From Ciceribacter sichuanensis (GTDB lineage: Bacteria; Pseudomonadota; Alphaproteobacteria; Rhizobiales; Rhizobiaceae), in contig NZ_JAMXLX010000003.1 of the NCBI RefSeq assembly GCF_024055605.1, positions 310,001 through 374,000 of the forward strand: a stretch of DNA of 64,000 bases, in the 5' to 3' direction. The translations under genes and the position numbers were made by a program. Below, piece after piece: positions 49,806-58,626 of the stretch (positions are counted from its first letter, which is position 1; each line of letters opens with the position of its first letter). Below the pieces are notes generated by a model. The model did not search any database. It was not told the DNA's origin and was given only the letters and a program-made list of their open reading frames with translations.

Positions 49806-50249
49806 ATAAGCGCCTTTGCTCCGAGCGTTCCGTTTCTTATCGCGACGGCCACAGACAGGATTTGGCAATAGTCAAATCTGGCTGAATGTCCCCTCGGGAT
49901 TTGTCCCGGGATTTGTTTCATTTTCGAGGCAATTTATAAGAGTATTTGAGTTAAAATATTGTTATTGGTGGATTTTAGCCCCGTAAATCAACTATAACGA
50001 GCCCTGCAAAGCCATCATTGGTTGTCTTTTTTGTTTCGTCAACCATTGGTTATTTCTTAATTGAAGAATTACTTTCTTATTACTGCCGGATATGAATGAC
50101 TTCATTCATCCATGATGATGTCGTCTCTCCCCGGAATTGTGGAAGGTTGTGAGCAGGTGGCCGGCGTTCTGGCTCAACGAAAATGCGACCAGAGCGGGTT
50201 ATCGCCCTGACCGTATCTGGCAGGAGGTATGCGTGTATCCGATCCGTGT
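49806..50249. other. AT-rich intergenic region between the chemoreceptor and arginase genes
   Basis: No convincing gene is seen in these 444 bases. About 49900-50110 is markedly AT-rich compared with the surroundings and probably contains the promoter of the minus-strand chemoreceptor-cheW operon. It holds a direct repeat of CGGGATTTGT (49886-49915), two CATTGGTT copies (about 50018 and 50044) and the palindrome at 50092-50109. A 32-codon plus-strand frame from about 50112 has no supporting ribosome site. Confidence 0.5.
50092..50109. promoter_or_regulatory. Perfect 18-base palindrome of unknown role
   Basis: ATGAATGA (50092-50099), CT, TCATTCAT (50102-50109) are exact inverted repeats. The palindrome lies in the AT-rich gap, 287 bases upstream of the chemoreceptor start and 140 bases beyond the arginase stop. 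It could be an operator for the chemoreceptor operon, but no factor is suggested by its sequence. Confidence 0.35.
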
Positions 50250-51182
50250 TCAGGCGGCGCGGGTGGGGCGGTCCAGAACGCGGCGTCCGAACAGGCTCGC
50301 GGCCAGTTCGACCATAACGCGGGCGCTCTTGCCCCGGTCGTCGAGAAAGGGATTGAGTTCGACCAGATCGAGCGAAGAAACAAGCCCGCTGTCGTGCAAC
50401 ATTTCCATGATCAGGTGCGCTTCGCGGAAGGTGGCGCCGCCGGGAACCGTCGTCCCGACGCCCGGCGCGACATCCGGATCGAGGAAGTCCACGTCGAGGC
50501 TCACATGCAGAAGACCGTTGGCGTTCGAGACATCGGCAATGATACGGCGCATGATCGCCCCGACGCCCTCTTCATCAATGGCGCGCATGTCGAACACGTT
50601 GACGTGGTTCTTCCTGATCGCCACGCGCTCCTCTTCATCGACCGAGCGGATGCCGACCTGGTACACATGAGCCGGATCAACGAGAGGACGTGCGGCCGGC
50701 AGGATCGGCGTGAACTCCGCCTTGCCGCAGAAGAACGCCACCGGCATGCCATGCATGTTGCCGGAGGGGGACGTATCCGGAGAGTTGAAGTCCGCGTGCG
50801 CGTCCAGCCAGAGGACATAGAGAGGGCGGCCGAGATCCGCGGCGTGACGGGCCATGCCGGAAACGCTGCCCATGGAAAGACTGTGATCGCCGCCGAGCAG
50901 GATGGGAATAGTGCCCGCATGGGCTGCCTGATAGGTACGATCCTCCAGCGCGCGGGTGAAGGCGGCGACAACAGGCAGATGGCGCGCATTCTGGTGGCGG
51001 GGTAGATCCGTTGCGGGGGCGGGACGAAGGTCGCCGATATCGGTAACGGCGTAGCCAAGCTCTCCGAGCGCATGGCCGATGCCGGCGATGCGCAGCGCAG
51101 CCGGTCCCATGGCGCAGCCGCCGCGGCCGGAACCTTCTTCAAGAGGAACGCCGATCAAGGTTGCCGCCTTCTTCTCCGTCAT
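50250..51182 (-). CDS. rocF: Arginase
   Basis: The protein has 310 residues from ATG 51182, preceded by AAAGGAG; a longer frame to 51227 is not supported. Manganese ligands are visible in LLGGDHSLSMG (His), VLWLDAHADFNSPDTSPSGNMHGMP (Asp-His-Asp) and SLDVDFLDPDVAPGVGTTVPGG (Asp, Asp). Arginase splits arginine into ornithine and urea. A divergent Lrp/AsnC regulator gene starts 126 bases away, matching the arginase-regulator pairs of related bacteria, so arginine induction is likely. No ornithine cyclodeaminase gene follows. Confidence 0.94.
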   Translation of the reverse strand: MTEKKAATLIGVPLEEGSGRGGCAMGPAALRIAGIGHALGELGYAVTDIGDLRPAPATDLPRHQNARHLPVVAAFTRALEDRTYQAAHAGTIPILLGGDHSLSMGSVSGMARHAADLGRPLYVLWLDAHADFNSPDTSPSGNMHGMPVAFFCGKAEFTPILPAARPLVDPAHVYQVGIRSVDEEERVAIRKNHVNVFDMRAIDEEGVGAIMRRIIADVSNANGLLHVSLDVDFLDPDVAPGVGTTVPGGATFREAHLIMEMLHDSGLVSSLDLVELNPFLDDRGKSARVMVELAASLFGRRVLDRPTRAA

Positions 51183-51307
51183 CCGGATCTCCTTTGGAAC
51201 TGGCAGGAAAAGCCGGATTGTTATCAAAGCTCACGTTGGCAAAAAGATGGAAAATTGTCGAAAAGAAAGTTATATTGAGCAAAGCGATGGCTTAAACTGA
51301 CGAAGTG

Positions 51308-51739
51308 ATGACGATGGATGATCTGGATCGCGATATCCTCAGCGCGTTGCGCCACAATGCGCGTATTTCGGCCTCCTCGCTTGCCGCAACAACGGGTGCA
51401 TCGCGGGCAACCGTGACCGCACGCATCGACAGGATGGTGGCGGACGGTACGATTGCAGCGTTCACGATCAGGACGGGAAGCGAGATAAGGCCGGCGGGCG
51501 TGAGGGCGATTGCGATGATCGAGGTTGTCGGCAAGTTTGCCGATCGCGTGGCCCATCAGTTGCGCGGCCTGCCCCAGGTCAGGGCGCTCCACAGCACCAA
51601 CGGCCGCTGGGATTTCATCGCCGAACTGGAGGATCGAGATCTCGCATCCTTCGACGAGACCTTGCGGCGCATTCGCCTGATCGAGGGCATCAACACGACG
51701 GAATCGAGCATTCTGCTGAAGACCAGCAAGGTCAGTTGA
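51308..51739 (+). CDS. Lrp/AsnC-family regulator, probably of arginase
   Basis: The protein has about 143 residues. The helix-turn-helix domain reads MDDLDRDILSALRHNARISASSLAATTGASRATVTARIDRMVADGTI, followed by the RAM effector domain (RAIAMIEVVGKFADRVAHQLRGLPQVRALHSTNGRWDFIAELE). GTG 51305, ATG 51308 and ATG 51314 are all possible starts, none with a strong ribosome site. It is divergent from rocF and probably activates it with arginine or ornithine as effector, which is inference from position. Confidence 0.85.
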   Translation: MTMDDLDRDILSALRHNARISASSLAATTGASRATVTARIDRMVADGTIAAFTIRTGSEIRPAGVRAIAMIEVVGKFADRVAHQLRGLPQVRALHSTNGRWDFIAELEDRDLASFDETLRRIRLIEGINTTESSILLKTSKVS

Positions 51740-51787
51740 GGCGAAACCTCCGCCTGTCGCCCTCAGTGGTCCGACGCTCTTTCGGTC

Positions 51788-54700
51788 TCAGTATTCCTTT
51801 TCATAGAAGATTCCGCCGCCGGCGCCCTCAGCGCCAGCCTCGCCCTTCAGCTTCACGCCACGGCCGACATCGAGGTTGATGACGGCCTTGCTCTGGCCCG
51901 AGCCGCTCTGCTGCAGCTCGATATAGGTGCGGTTGTTGAGGTATTTGCCGGCACTGACATTGGTCTGGCCGGTCTCGTCGGTCGATATGTCGAGATCGTC
52001 GACGCCGAGCGTGGAGCGCAGGCTTTCGAAGAGCGAACCGGAGCGCCCGCCGGCAAGCTGGCTCGCCGCATCGGCAAGCTGGGCAATCTGCAGGGCCGAC
52101 AGGCGGGACATCGACTGACCGAAGATCAGCTGCGCCAGGATTTCATCCTGCGGCAATGCTGGGGATGACGAGAAGGAAACCGATGGGTCGTTGGCAAAGC
52201 CCGCGATCGTGATGGTGATCGTCGTCGTGCCGGATGTCGTGGTCGCCTTCATGTCGAGGATCGGAATGAGGCCGCCGCCGAAGGTGATGGTGCCCTCGGT
52301 GAATTCCAGCCGCTTGGTCAGGATCGACATGCGTCCGCGACGCAGTTCGAAGCCGCCGGAGACATTCGGATTCACGGCGTTTCCAGTCACCCGTATCGTG
52401 CCGCCGAGTTCGGCGTCGATTCCGCGTCCCCGCACGAAGATCTGGGAGGGAGAGGAGATCGTCAGGTCGAGCGCCACTGTGGAGGAGGAGCCGTGCTGCT
52501 CGGTCTTCGTCACCTTCGCCATCTGATTACGGACGTCGGCGGGCGCATTCCTGTGCTGGATGTTCAGTTGCGAAAGGCTGGCGGGCAGCTTTTCCGGAAT
52601 GGTGATCGCCGTCCTGGAAAGCGCGATGGTACCCGAGAGTACCGGGTTGTTGAGCAAGGGACCCTTGAGTGCGAGCTTGCCGTCGGCTGTGCTCGCAACC
52701 ATGGTTCCGTCGACATAGACGGCCTTGTCCAACGTAACCGCTATGTCAGCCGGTAGACCGGGCGAGCGGATGTCGATCGTGCCGCTGCCGGAAATGCGGC
52801 CACCACTTGCAAGCTTGCCACTGAGTTCGGTGATCTCCGCCCGGTCGCCGCGCAGGCTGACGGTTGCTGCAAGTTGCTCGAGCGCCAGATTGCGGCGGAC
52901 GTCGATGAGCTTGGCGCCCGAAGTTCTCGCCGTGCCGTTGATTTCGGGTGCGCCGGCATTGCCGGTGATGGTGACATCGGCGTTGGCGCTGCCTTCAAGG
53001 ATCAACCCCCGGCTCGACAGGACCCCGCTCAAGGCCGCGAAGGGGAGGTCACCGGTGAACTTCATGTTGATCGGCCGGCTGCCGGCAAGTCCAAGCGTGC
53101 CGCCGCCTGCGAAGGCGAGCCCCTGCTGGCCTGTTACCCTGGTGTCGAGAGAGAGGTTCTGGTCCCTGAATTCGCCGTTTGCCGAGATCGAGAAGCTGCC
53201 AACGCCTGCCGACCTCGTCTGGGCCAGCCCTGCGTCTGCCCATGTGAGATTATAGGTCAGCGCAGGTGCTGCCGCCGTTCCCTTGACAGTCACCTTACCG
53301 GAGATGACGCCTTCGGGCGAAAGGTTTGGCGCTGCCTTCGCCGCAAGCGAAGCGGGCAAGCGATCCAGCGTGATGGCGAGATCGAGTTCATGGCCGGCGC
53401 TGCCCTTGATGGCGACCGTGCCGCTGCCGGCCGATATCGTGGCACTTCCGATGCTCACCGTGCCCTCGCTCAGCCGCAGTGCTGCCGGACGGGCGAGCTT
53501 CAGCGCGATGCCGCTCGGTGCCGCGGATGCCTTTTCGAGCGCGATATCCAGTCCGCCGGCGTTCTGCGTGACACTGCCGGCGACGACAAGCGGTGCCGCA
53601 TCATAGCGTGCATTCAGATCGAAGGCGGTGCTTGCGCCCTGTCGTGTGAACGCCAGTTTCGGCGCTTCGACCCGGTTGGCGCCGGACTTGACCTCGGTGG
53701 CCGCAATCGTTCCCTCGACCGCAAAGGCTGCGAGATCGGAGATGCTCAGCCGGATATCGGGCTTGGCGATAGCGAGGGTGTCGCGCTGGATACCCTCACC
53801 GGCCGCTACGACCTGGGCCGAGAGCTTTCCGTTGTTTTCCTGCAGGGCGAGGGTGCCCTTGAGGTCGCCGCTTGCCGTCTGCCCTGCGAAAGCGGCGAGC
53901 AGGCCGATATCGGGGAAATCGAAGGTCAGGTTGCCGGATGGCAGGAAGGCTGGAGAAAAGGCGATGGCCCCGTCGAGCGTGTTGCTGCCGACGGTGATGT
54001 TGAGTGCCGGAATGGCGGAACGACCGTTTTCCGCGACGAGGTCGGCGGTGCCCTGCACCTGCTGCCCGTCGATACGGCCGGCCATGCGCAAGGTGCCTTT
54101 GGGCGCGGCCTTGTCGGCGGTGCCTTCGACATCCACCGTGAAGCCCTCGAGCTTGCGGCCTGCGACCGTCGCTGCCTCGCTTTTGAGCGAAAGACGGGCG
54201 GCCAGCGCGTCGAGTGGTCCATTGGCGGAAAGCGAGAAGTCGGAAACGCCCTTGGTGTTGTCCATGAGGGCGCCGATATCGGCGATACGGCCGGCAAGAT
54301 CAGCCGTCAGCTTCTTCTCCGCATCGAGTTCGATATTGCCGGCAGCTTCCCCGAGGTTGGTGGTGATCTTCAGGTTGTTGAGCTTGATGTCCTGCGGCAG
54401 GTTGTAATTCAGGTTGCCGGAGACGCGGATGGTGTCACGGAGCTTGGCCGCGATGGCATCCGGCAGGATGCCGGGAATGCCGAAGAGTTCGAAGCGGCCT
54501 GTGAGGCGCTTGTCGGCAAGAGCATATTGACCGACGACCGTGCCGCCGATGCTGGCGCTTTCGATGGTCGCCGCTTCCAGCCCGACGGCCGTTGTGGCGA
54601 GCACGATCGGCGCCTTCAGCGTCATTGGGGCCTGCAGGAGGCGGTTGAGTTCGGCGTTGGCGAACTGAATGCCGGCGACTGATACCATGGTTTCGATGCG

Positions 54701-55945
54701 GCCGGTCTGGTTGGCCAGATCGAAGGCCTTGCTCTTCGCCTCGATGGCGAGGCCATCGAATTCGCCTTGCGCGGCTTTCACCTTGTCGAGCTTGGCCGAG
54801 ATTTCGAACAGGGCTGCGTCGGCGCTACCGCGCAACGACAGGCTCGCCTCGCGGATGGCGAGCGCAATGTTATCGCTGCCGTTTGGATAGTTGAAATCGA
54901 CGGGACCCTTGAGACCGGTCAGTTCGGCGGAAAGGTCGTTTTCGCCTGACGGGTCGTAGCGGCCGGAAGCCGAAAGGGACAGCGCCCCGGTTGACAGGCT
55001 GCCGCGGTCGATCTGGATCGCACCGCCGGGCGCGAGGCTCGCATCGATATCGATGGTCGTTTCGTCCGCAAATGGCGGGCGAAGTCCCGGCGGGAGCATG
55101 GCATCGAAACGGCCGCCGCCCTCGATCAGAATGCGGCGTGTGCCATCGGCCGATTGCTGGTGGGTCGCATGAATCGCAAGTGTAGGCCGTCCATCGAGCG
55201 CGGCGGCAACCTTTCCCTGCCAGTCTGATAGTGGGCCGTCGCCTTCAACCGTGAGGTCGATGGCGGGCGTGCCCGGCAGCTTGAGAAGACCTGCCAGCAG
55301 ACCACCGGTCGGCTCTACGATATTGGCGGCAATCTGCAGCCGGTTCTTTGATGGAGCGTAAACGAGATCCGCGCGGGCGCTGGTCTCCGGCGAAGCGGGA
55401 CGCAGCGCCTCGATATGGGCGGTAATCGTGTCGCCCGAAGCCTTGCCGGATCCGGTGAGCGAGAGGCGAATTTCGCGACGGGCCAGTTCCGTGCCGATCT
55501 CGAGGGAGGGAAGCTCCAGCTTCTTGACGTTGATCGCAATCGGCAGAGAAAACCCGCCGCTGCTTTGCGTCTTTTCGACGGTTGTCACCGGCGTGCGGTC
55601 GAGCCTTACCCGGTCGGCTGCCAGACGCTGGGCGCGGAACGTGCCGGAGAGCAGATCGAGCGGTGTCCAGTCGAGTGCAAGATTGTCGATTTCCGCATAG
55701 ACGCCTTCGGTGTCGGCGATCGCCACATGTTCGACGCGCAGTGCGCCCGTCAGCAGCGGTCCCGCGCCATCGATGGTGATACGTTGGTCGGGGTTCGACA
55801 GCATCGTCGAAAGCCAGTTGGTGACAATGCCGGCTCCGGTCGTGGTGAAACCGCCGAAAAGGATCGCGACGACAGCGAGCGCAAGCGCTCCGCCCGCCGT
55901 GTAGGCGAACAGCCGAAGGATCCATCTGGTCAGGCGCTTCAGCAT
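51788..55945 (-). CDS. tamB: Translocation and assembly module protein TamB
   Basis: The protein has 1385 residues. An N-terminal signal anchor (LRLFAYTAGGALALAVVAILFGGF) holds it in the inner membrane. A very long periplasmic region of repetitive beta-strands (AsmA-like groove proteins; segments such as LDLTVEGDGPLSDWQGKVAAALDG recur) follows. The C-terminal TamB domain has SGGFELRRGRMSILTKRLEFTEGTITFGG, DEILAQLIFGQSMSRLSALQIAQLA and ends GGGIFYEKEY. TamB works with TamA in outer-membrane biogenesis and probably moves phospholipids between membranes. It starts 31 bases after tamA. Confidence 0.93.
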   Translation of the reverse strand: MLKRLTRWILRLFAYTAGGALALAVVAILFGGFTTTGAGIVTNWLSTMLSNPDQRITIDGAGPLLTGALRVEHVAIADTEGVYAEIDNLALDWTPLDLLSGTFRAQRLAADRVRLDRTPVTTVEKTQSSGGFSLPIAINVKKLELPSLEIGTELARREIRLSLTGSGKASGDTITAHIEALRPASPETSARADLVYAPSKNRLQIAANIVEPTGGLLAGLLKLPGTPAIDLTVEGDGPLSDWQGKVAAALDGRPTLAIHATHQQSADGTRRILIEGGGRFDAMLPPGLRPPFADETTIDIDASLAPGGAIQIDRGSLSTGALSLSASGRYDPSGENDLSAELTGLKGPVDFNYPNGSDNIALAIREASLSLRGSADAALFEISAKLDKVKAAQGEFDGLAIEAKSKAFDLANQTGRIETMVSVAGIQFANAELNRLLQAPMTLKAPIVLATTAVGLEAATIESASIGGTVVGQYALADKRLTGRFELFGIPGILPDAIAAKLRDTIRVSGNLNYNLPQDIKLNNLKITTNLGEAAGNIELDAEKKLTADLAGRIADIGALMDNTKGVSDFSLSANGPLDALAARLSLKSEAATVAGRKLEGFTVDVEGTADKAAPKGTLRMAGRIDGQQVQGTADLVAENGRSAIPALNITVGSNTLDGAIAFSPAFLPSGNLTFDFPDIGLLAAFAGQTASGDLKGTLALQENNGKLSAQVVAAGEGIQRDTLAIAKPDIRLSISDLAAFAVEGTIAATEVKSGANRVEAPKLAFTRQGASTAFDLNARYDAAPLVVAGSVTQNAGGLDIALEKASAAPSGIALKLARPAALRLSEGTVSIGSATISAGSGTVAIKGSAGHELDLAITLDRLPASLAAKAAPNLSPEGVISGKVTVKGTAAAPALTYNLTWADAGLAQTRSAGVGSFSISANGEFRDQNLSLDTRVTGQQGLAFAGGGTLGLAGSRPINMKFTGDLPFAALSGVLSSRGLILEGSANADVTITGNAGAPEINGTARTSGAKLIDVRRNLALEQLAATVSLRGDRAEITELSGKLASGGRISGSGTIDIRSPGLPADIAVTLDKAVYVDGTMVASTADGKLALKGPLLNNPVLSGTIALSRTAITIPEKLPASLSQLNIQHRNAPADVRNQMAKVTKTEQHGSSSTVALDLTISSPSQIFVRGRGIDAELGGTIRVTGNAVNPNVSGGFELRRGRMSILTKRLEFTEGTITFGGGLIPILDMKATTTSGTTTITITIAGFANDPSVSFSSSPALPQDEILAQLIFGQSMSRLSALQIAQLADAASQLAGGRSGSLFESLRSTLGVDDLDISTDETGQTNVSAGKYLNNRTYIELQQSGSGQSKAVINLDVGRGVKLKGEAGAEGAGGGIFYEKEY

Positions 55946-55976
55946 CCGGATCTCGTCTTCCCGTCTCGGCTATCCA

Positions 55977-57902
55977 TCAGAAACTCTGTCCGATCCCCGC
56001 ATATATGCCGTACTGGCTGCCCCCGTCATAGCGGTCGAGCGGCATGGCAACGTCAAGTCTCAGCGGTCCGAATGGCGTCATATAGCGCAAGCCGACGCCC
56101 GCTCCCATGCGCAGATCGGAGAAATCCGGAAAATTTGCCGTCGAGACGCTGCCGATATCGAGAAACGGCACGATCCCGATCTTTTCCGTGATGCTCACTC
56201 GCGCTTCGAAAGAACCCAGAGCATAGGAGCGGCCGCCGGTGGCGTCGTCATTGTCGTTATAGGGCGAAACCTCCTGATAGGCATAGCCGCGCACCGAGCC
56301 GCCGCCGCCGGCATAGAAGCGCCGCGTGGCGGGAATCGCTTTGAGGTCGCCGGCACCGAGCAGGGTGCCGGCCGAGAGCCTGGCGGCGAGAACCACGCGA
56401 TCCTCCGCGCCGATACCGTAGTAGCCGGAGACCGAGCCTTCGAAGGAGGAGAAGATGGTGCTGCCGGTGATCTCGTAACTCGGGATCGCGTTCACCGACG
56501 CATAGTAACCCTCGGTCGGGTTCAGTTTGTTGTCGCGCGTATCGCGGATATAGCTGATGGGAACGCCGAAGGTCAGGTACCTGTTGTTGCCGAAGGCGTC
56601 GTCGATATCGTCATAGGTCAGCGAAAGACCGCCACTGACGGTGTCGTGGTCGCTGATCTCGTAGGCGAGGGCAACCTTGCCGGCTATGGAATTCGCGTCG
56701 TAGGAATCCGTGGTGAGCGTCGTGCCCTTGAGGCTGGCTTCCAGTGTCGCGGAGGGGAAGAAGGCGCCGGGCTTCACGAAGGTGATGCCGGCGGAATAAT
56801 CAAGGTCGTCGATGAGATTTCCCTGTCCGAGGCCGGTGACCGCTCCTTCCAGCCGCAACGATTCCGCCTGACCGAAGAGGTTGCGGTGGCCCCAATAACC
56901 CTGCAAGCCGACACCGTCGATCGACGACCAGTTGGCGCCGAAGCCGAAATAGCGATGTTTGCCTTCCGAGACGACGATGCCGAGCGGCAGCGCGCCATCG
57001 CTCGAGAGCTTGTCTGCTTCCTCGATATTCACGCTGGAGAATACGCCGAGGGCACGCAGGCGCTCTCCGGCCTTGCGCAACTGCTCGGGGGAATATTGCT
57101 GGCCCGGCTGGAGTCGCGAATATCGGCGGATGAAGGCTTCATCGACCTTGCGGGCGCCCTTGACGGCGATCGGCCCGAGCGGCGCCACGGGGCCGGCTTC
57201 GGCAGCGATCACCACATCGATCGTGTTCGTCTCGTGATCGGCGACCACTTCGCGTTTCGTCAGGTGCACCAGCGGGCGCCCCTCGGCCTTCAGATCGTCG
57301 ATGATCTTGCTGCCGGCCTTGAGGACCACCAGCGAACCGGCGGGACCGCCGGGACGAAGATCGTAAGCGCCGGGGTCGAGCCTTGCCGCATCTCCTTCCA
57401 GCGTGACGTCACCGATGGTAAAGAGAGGACCGGGATCGATGCGCACGGAAACCGGCACCGGCGTCGAGCGATCGAAAGAAGGGTTCGGCGGCAGGGCGTC
57501 GAGATTCTGGCCCGCGATGGTCACGGTCACGATGCCACCGTAACGAGCATTTTCATAAAGCGTTGCGATCAGCCGGTCACGGTCGTCGCGTGCCTTGATG
57601 ACGACACCGAGGTCGCCGGACACCGGCTTTTTTTCGTCGTTGACCAGAAGAGATGTCCGGTCCAAGGAATCCGCAAGGTCCTTGTCGGAGCCATCGGTAT
57701 CGAAGGTGACGGTGTAGCGAACGGGGTCGATGACGGTGACTTCCGTCTCGTCGTCGCCGAAGATCTTGATGCCGAAGATCTTGAAGGCATAGGCTTCGTC
57801 GGCAAAAAACATTGAGAAGCAGAGGCTTGCAGCAAGCGTAACTGCAGTGCCGGCCGTCCGAAACGCAATACGTCCAATCGGGGGTCTCAATTTACTCGGC
57901 AT
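55977..57902 (-). CDS. tamA: Outer-membrane assembly protein TamA (BamA/Omp85 family)
   Basis: The protein has 641 residues. The N-terminal hydrophobic stretch ending SMFFADEAYAF acts as signal peptide. POTRA-type domains lie at about 50-300 (VTVIDPVRYTVTFDTDGSDKDLADSLDRTSLL; ALGVFSSVNIEEADK), and the Omp85 barrel follows from about 310, with YRRYSRL-like and GGGGSVRGYAYQEVSPY (the VRGY lid-lock motif) and a terminal Phe (GIYAGIGQSF). TamA inserts or assembles outer-membrane proteins with TamB, encoded just downstream. A BamA paralogue role is excluded by the single-unit length and the tamB partner. Confidence 0.92.
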   Translation of the reverse strand: MPSKLRPPIGRIAFRTAGTAVTLAASLCFSMFFADEAYAFKIFGIKIFGDDETEVTVIDPVRYTVTFDTDGSDKDLADSLDRTSLLVNDEKKPVSGDLGVVIKARDDRDRLIATLYENARYGGIVTVTIAGQNLDALPPNPSFDRSTPVPVSVRIDPGPLFTIGDVTLEGDAARLDPGAYDLRPGGPAGSLVVLKAGSKIIDDLKAEGRPLVHLTKREVVADHETNTIDVVIAAEAGPVAPLGPIAVKGARKVDEAFIRRYSRLQPGQQYSPEQLRKAGERLRALGVFSSVNIEEADKLSSDGALPLGIVVSEGKHRYFGFGANWSSIDGVGLQGYWGHRNLFGQAESLRLEGAVTGLGQGNLIDDLDYSAGITFVKPGAFFPSATLEASLKGTTLTTDSYDANSIAGKVALAYEISDHDTVSGGLSLTYDDIDDAFGNNRYLTFGVPISYIRDTRDNKLNPTEGYYASVNAIPSYEITGSTIFSSFEGSVSGYYGIGAEDRVVLAARLSAGTLLGAGDLKAIPATRRFYAGGGGSVRGYAYQEVSPYNDNDDATGGRSYALGSFEARVSITEKIGIVPFLDIGSVSTANFPDFSDLRMGAGVGLRYMTPFGPLRLDVAMPLDRYDGGSQYGIYAGIGQSF

Positions 57903-58056
57903 GCACTATTTTGCTCAAAAACGGGATCGGCCGTACGGACAATTCCGTTCAACCCTTTCCAGTTTAGACGCAAAAAACCGGATAGGACACACATTTTAGA
58001 TAAAAACGAATCAAGGAGAGGGGCCGGGTGTGCCCGGACCCTCCCGATATCGGACC

Positions 58057-58323
58057 TCAGTAGCCGCCGCGCGGGCACGAGTCGATGTAGCGACGGCCGT
58101 AGCGGTCGCGGTAGTAGCACTGGCCGGGCTGGTCTGCGACGTTGCCGATGATGGCGCCGGATACACCGCCGATTGCAGCGCCTACAGCTGCGCCGCGGAC
58201 GTTGCCGGTTACTGCTCCGCCGATGATTGCGCCCGAAGCCGCGCCGATGGCAGCGCCCTTTTCGGTCTGCGTGCAGCCTGCGACCGTCAGGCCGAGCAGT
58301 ACGAGCACAAGAGCTTTTTTCAT
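58057..58323 (-). CDS. Small glycine-zipper lipoprotein
   Basis: The protein has 88 residues from ATG 58323, preceded by GGAGAAG. The lipoprotein signal MKKALVLVLLGLTVAGC ends in a lipobox. A glycine-zipper segment (AAIGAASGAIIGGAVTGNVRGAAVGAAIGGVSGAIIG) follows, then a short tail with two Cys (GQCYYRDRYGRRYIDSCPRGGY). Such proteins span or coat the outer membrane and are often stress-linked, but the role is unknown. It stands alone, 154 bases beyond the tamA start on the same strand. Confidence 0.82.
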   Translation of the reverse strand: MKKALVLVLLGLTVAGCTQTEKGAAIGAASGAIIGGAVTGNVRGAAVGAAIGGVSGAIIGNVADQPGQCYYRDRYGRRYIDSCPRGGY

Positions 58324-58569
58324 GCGTTTCTTCTCCAATGGTTATGTGTCCGGCAAAGCCGGGCCGACATCGGTCGTGCCCACCCCGCAGGCATTGTCAC
58401 GACGACCGTATCGGCAGAATAACCAGCAAATCGGGAAAGTCCATGGAGATCAAAGTCGATGACGCGTCTCCAGTATGATTTGCGCTTCAGACGACAATAA
58501 TGACGGCGATTTTTTGCTGCGGCGCGAAATATAAATTTCGGACATGCATCAAAGTACAGGTTGAAGATG

Positions 58570-58586
58570 ATTTGAAAAAGTCAAAT
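58570..58586 (+). promoter_or_regulatory. Operator-like palindrome upstream of coxS
   Basis: ATTTGA (58570-58575) and TCAAAT (58581-58586) are perfect arms around AAAAG, flanked by GATG on both sides. The spacing differs from FixK/FNR boxes (TTGAT-N4-ATCAA). It lies 40 bases before the coxS start codon and 4 bases before the ribosome-site hairpin. A regulator site near the transcription start is the simplest reading. Confidence 0.4.
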
Positions 58587-58590
58587 GATG

Positions 58591-58619
58591 CTCCTCGTGT
58601 CCGGGAGAGACACGAGGAG
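58591..58619 (+). promoter_or_regulatory. Hairpin sequestering the coxS ribosome binding site
   Basis: CTCCTCGTGTC (58591-58601) and GACACGAGGAG (58609-58619) form a perfect 11-bp stem around a 7-base loop. The 3' arm contains GAGGAG (58614-58619), the Shine-Dalgarno sequence 7 bases before the coxS ATG at 58627. In the folded mRNA the ribosome site would be fully paired. This is seen directly in sequence; that it regulates translation is inference. Confidence 0.75.
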
Positions 58620-58626
58620 AAACAAT

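Larger units (their letters stand above)
58324..58626. other. Intergenic regulatory region between the lipoprotein gene and coxS
   Basis: This 303-base gap separates divergent genes. No coding frame stands out. From about 58480 it is AT-richer and carries two structured elements listed separately: the TTTGA-N5-TCAAA operator-like palindrome and the hairpin covering the coxS ribosome site. The coxSLM promoter is probably in 58490-58570. Confidence 0.6.

Noticed and set aside
50112..50210. A 32-codon plus-strand small frame after the palindrome
   Set aside because: There is no ribosome site, and it overlaps the AT-rich control region; nothing supports expression.
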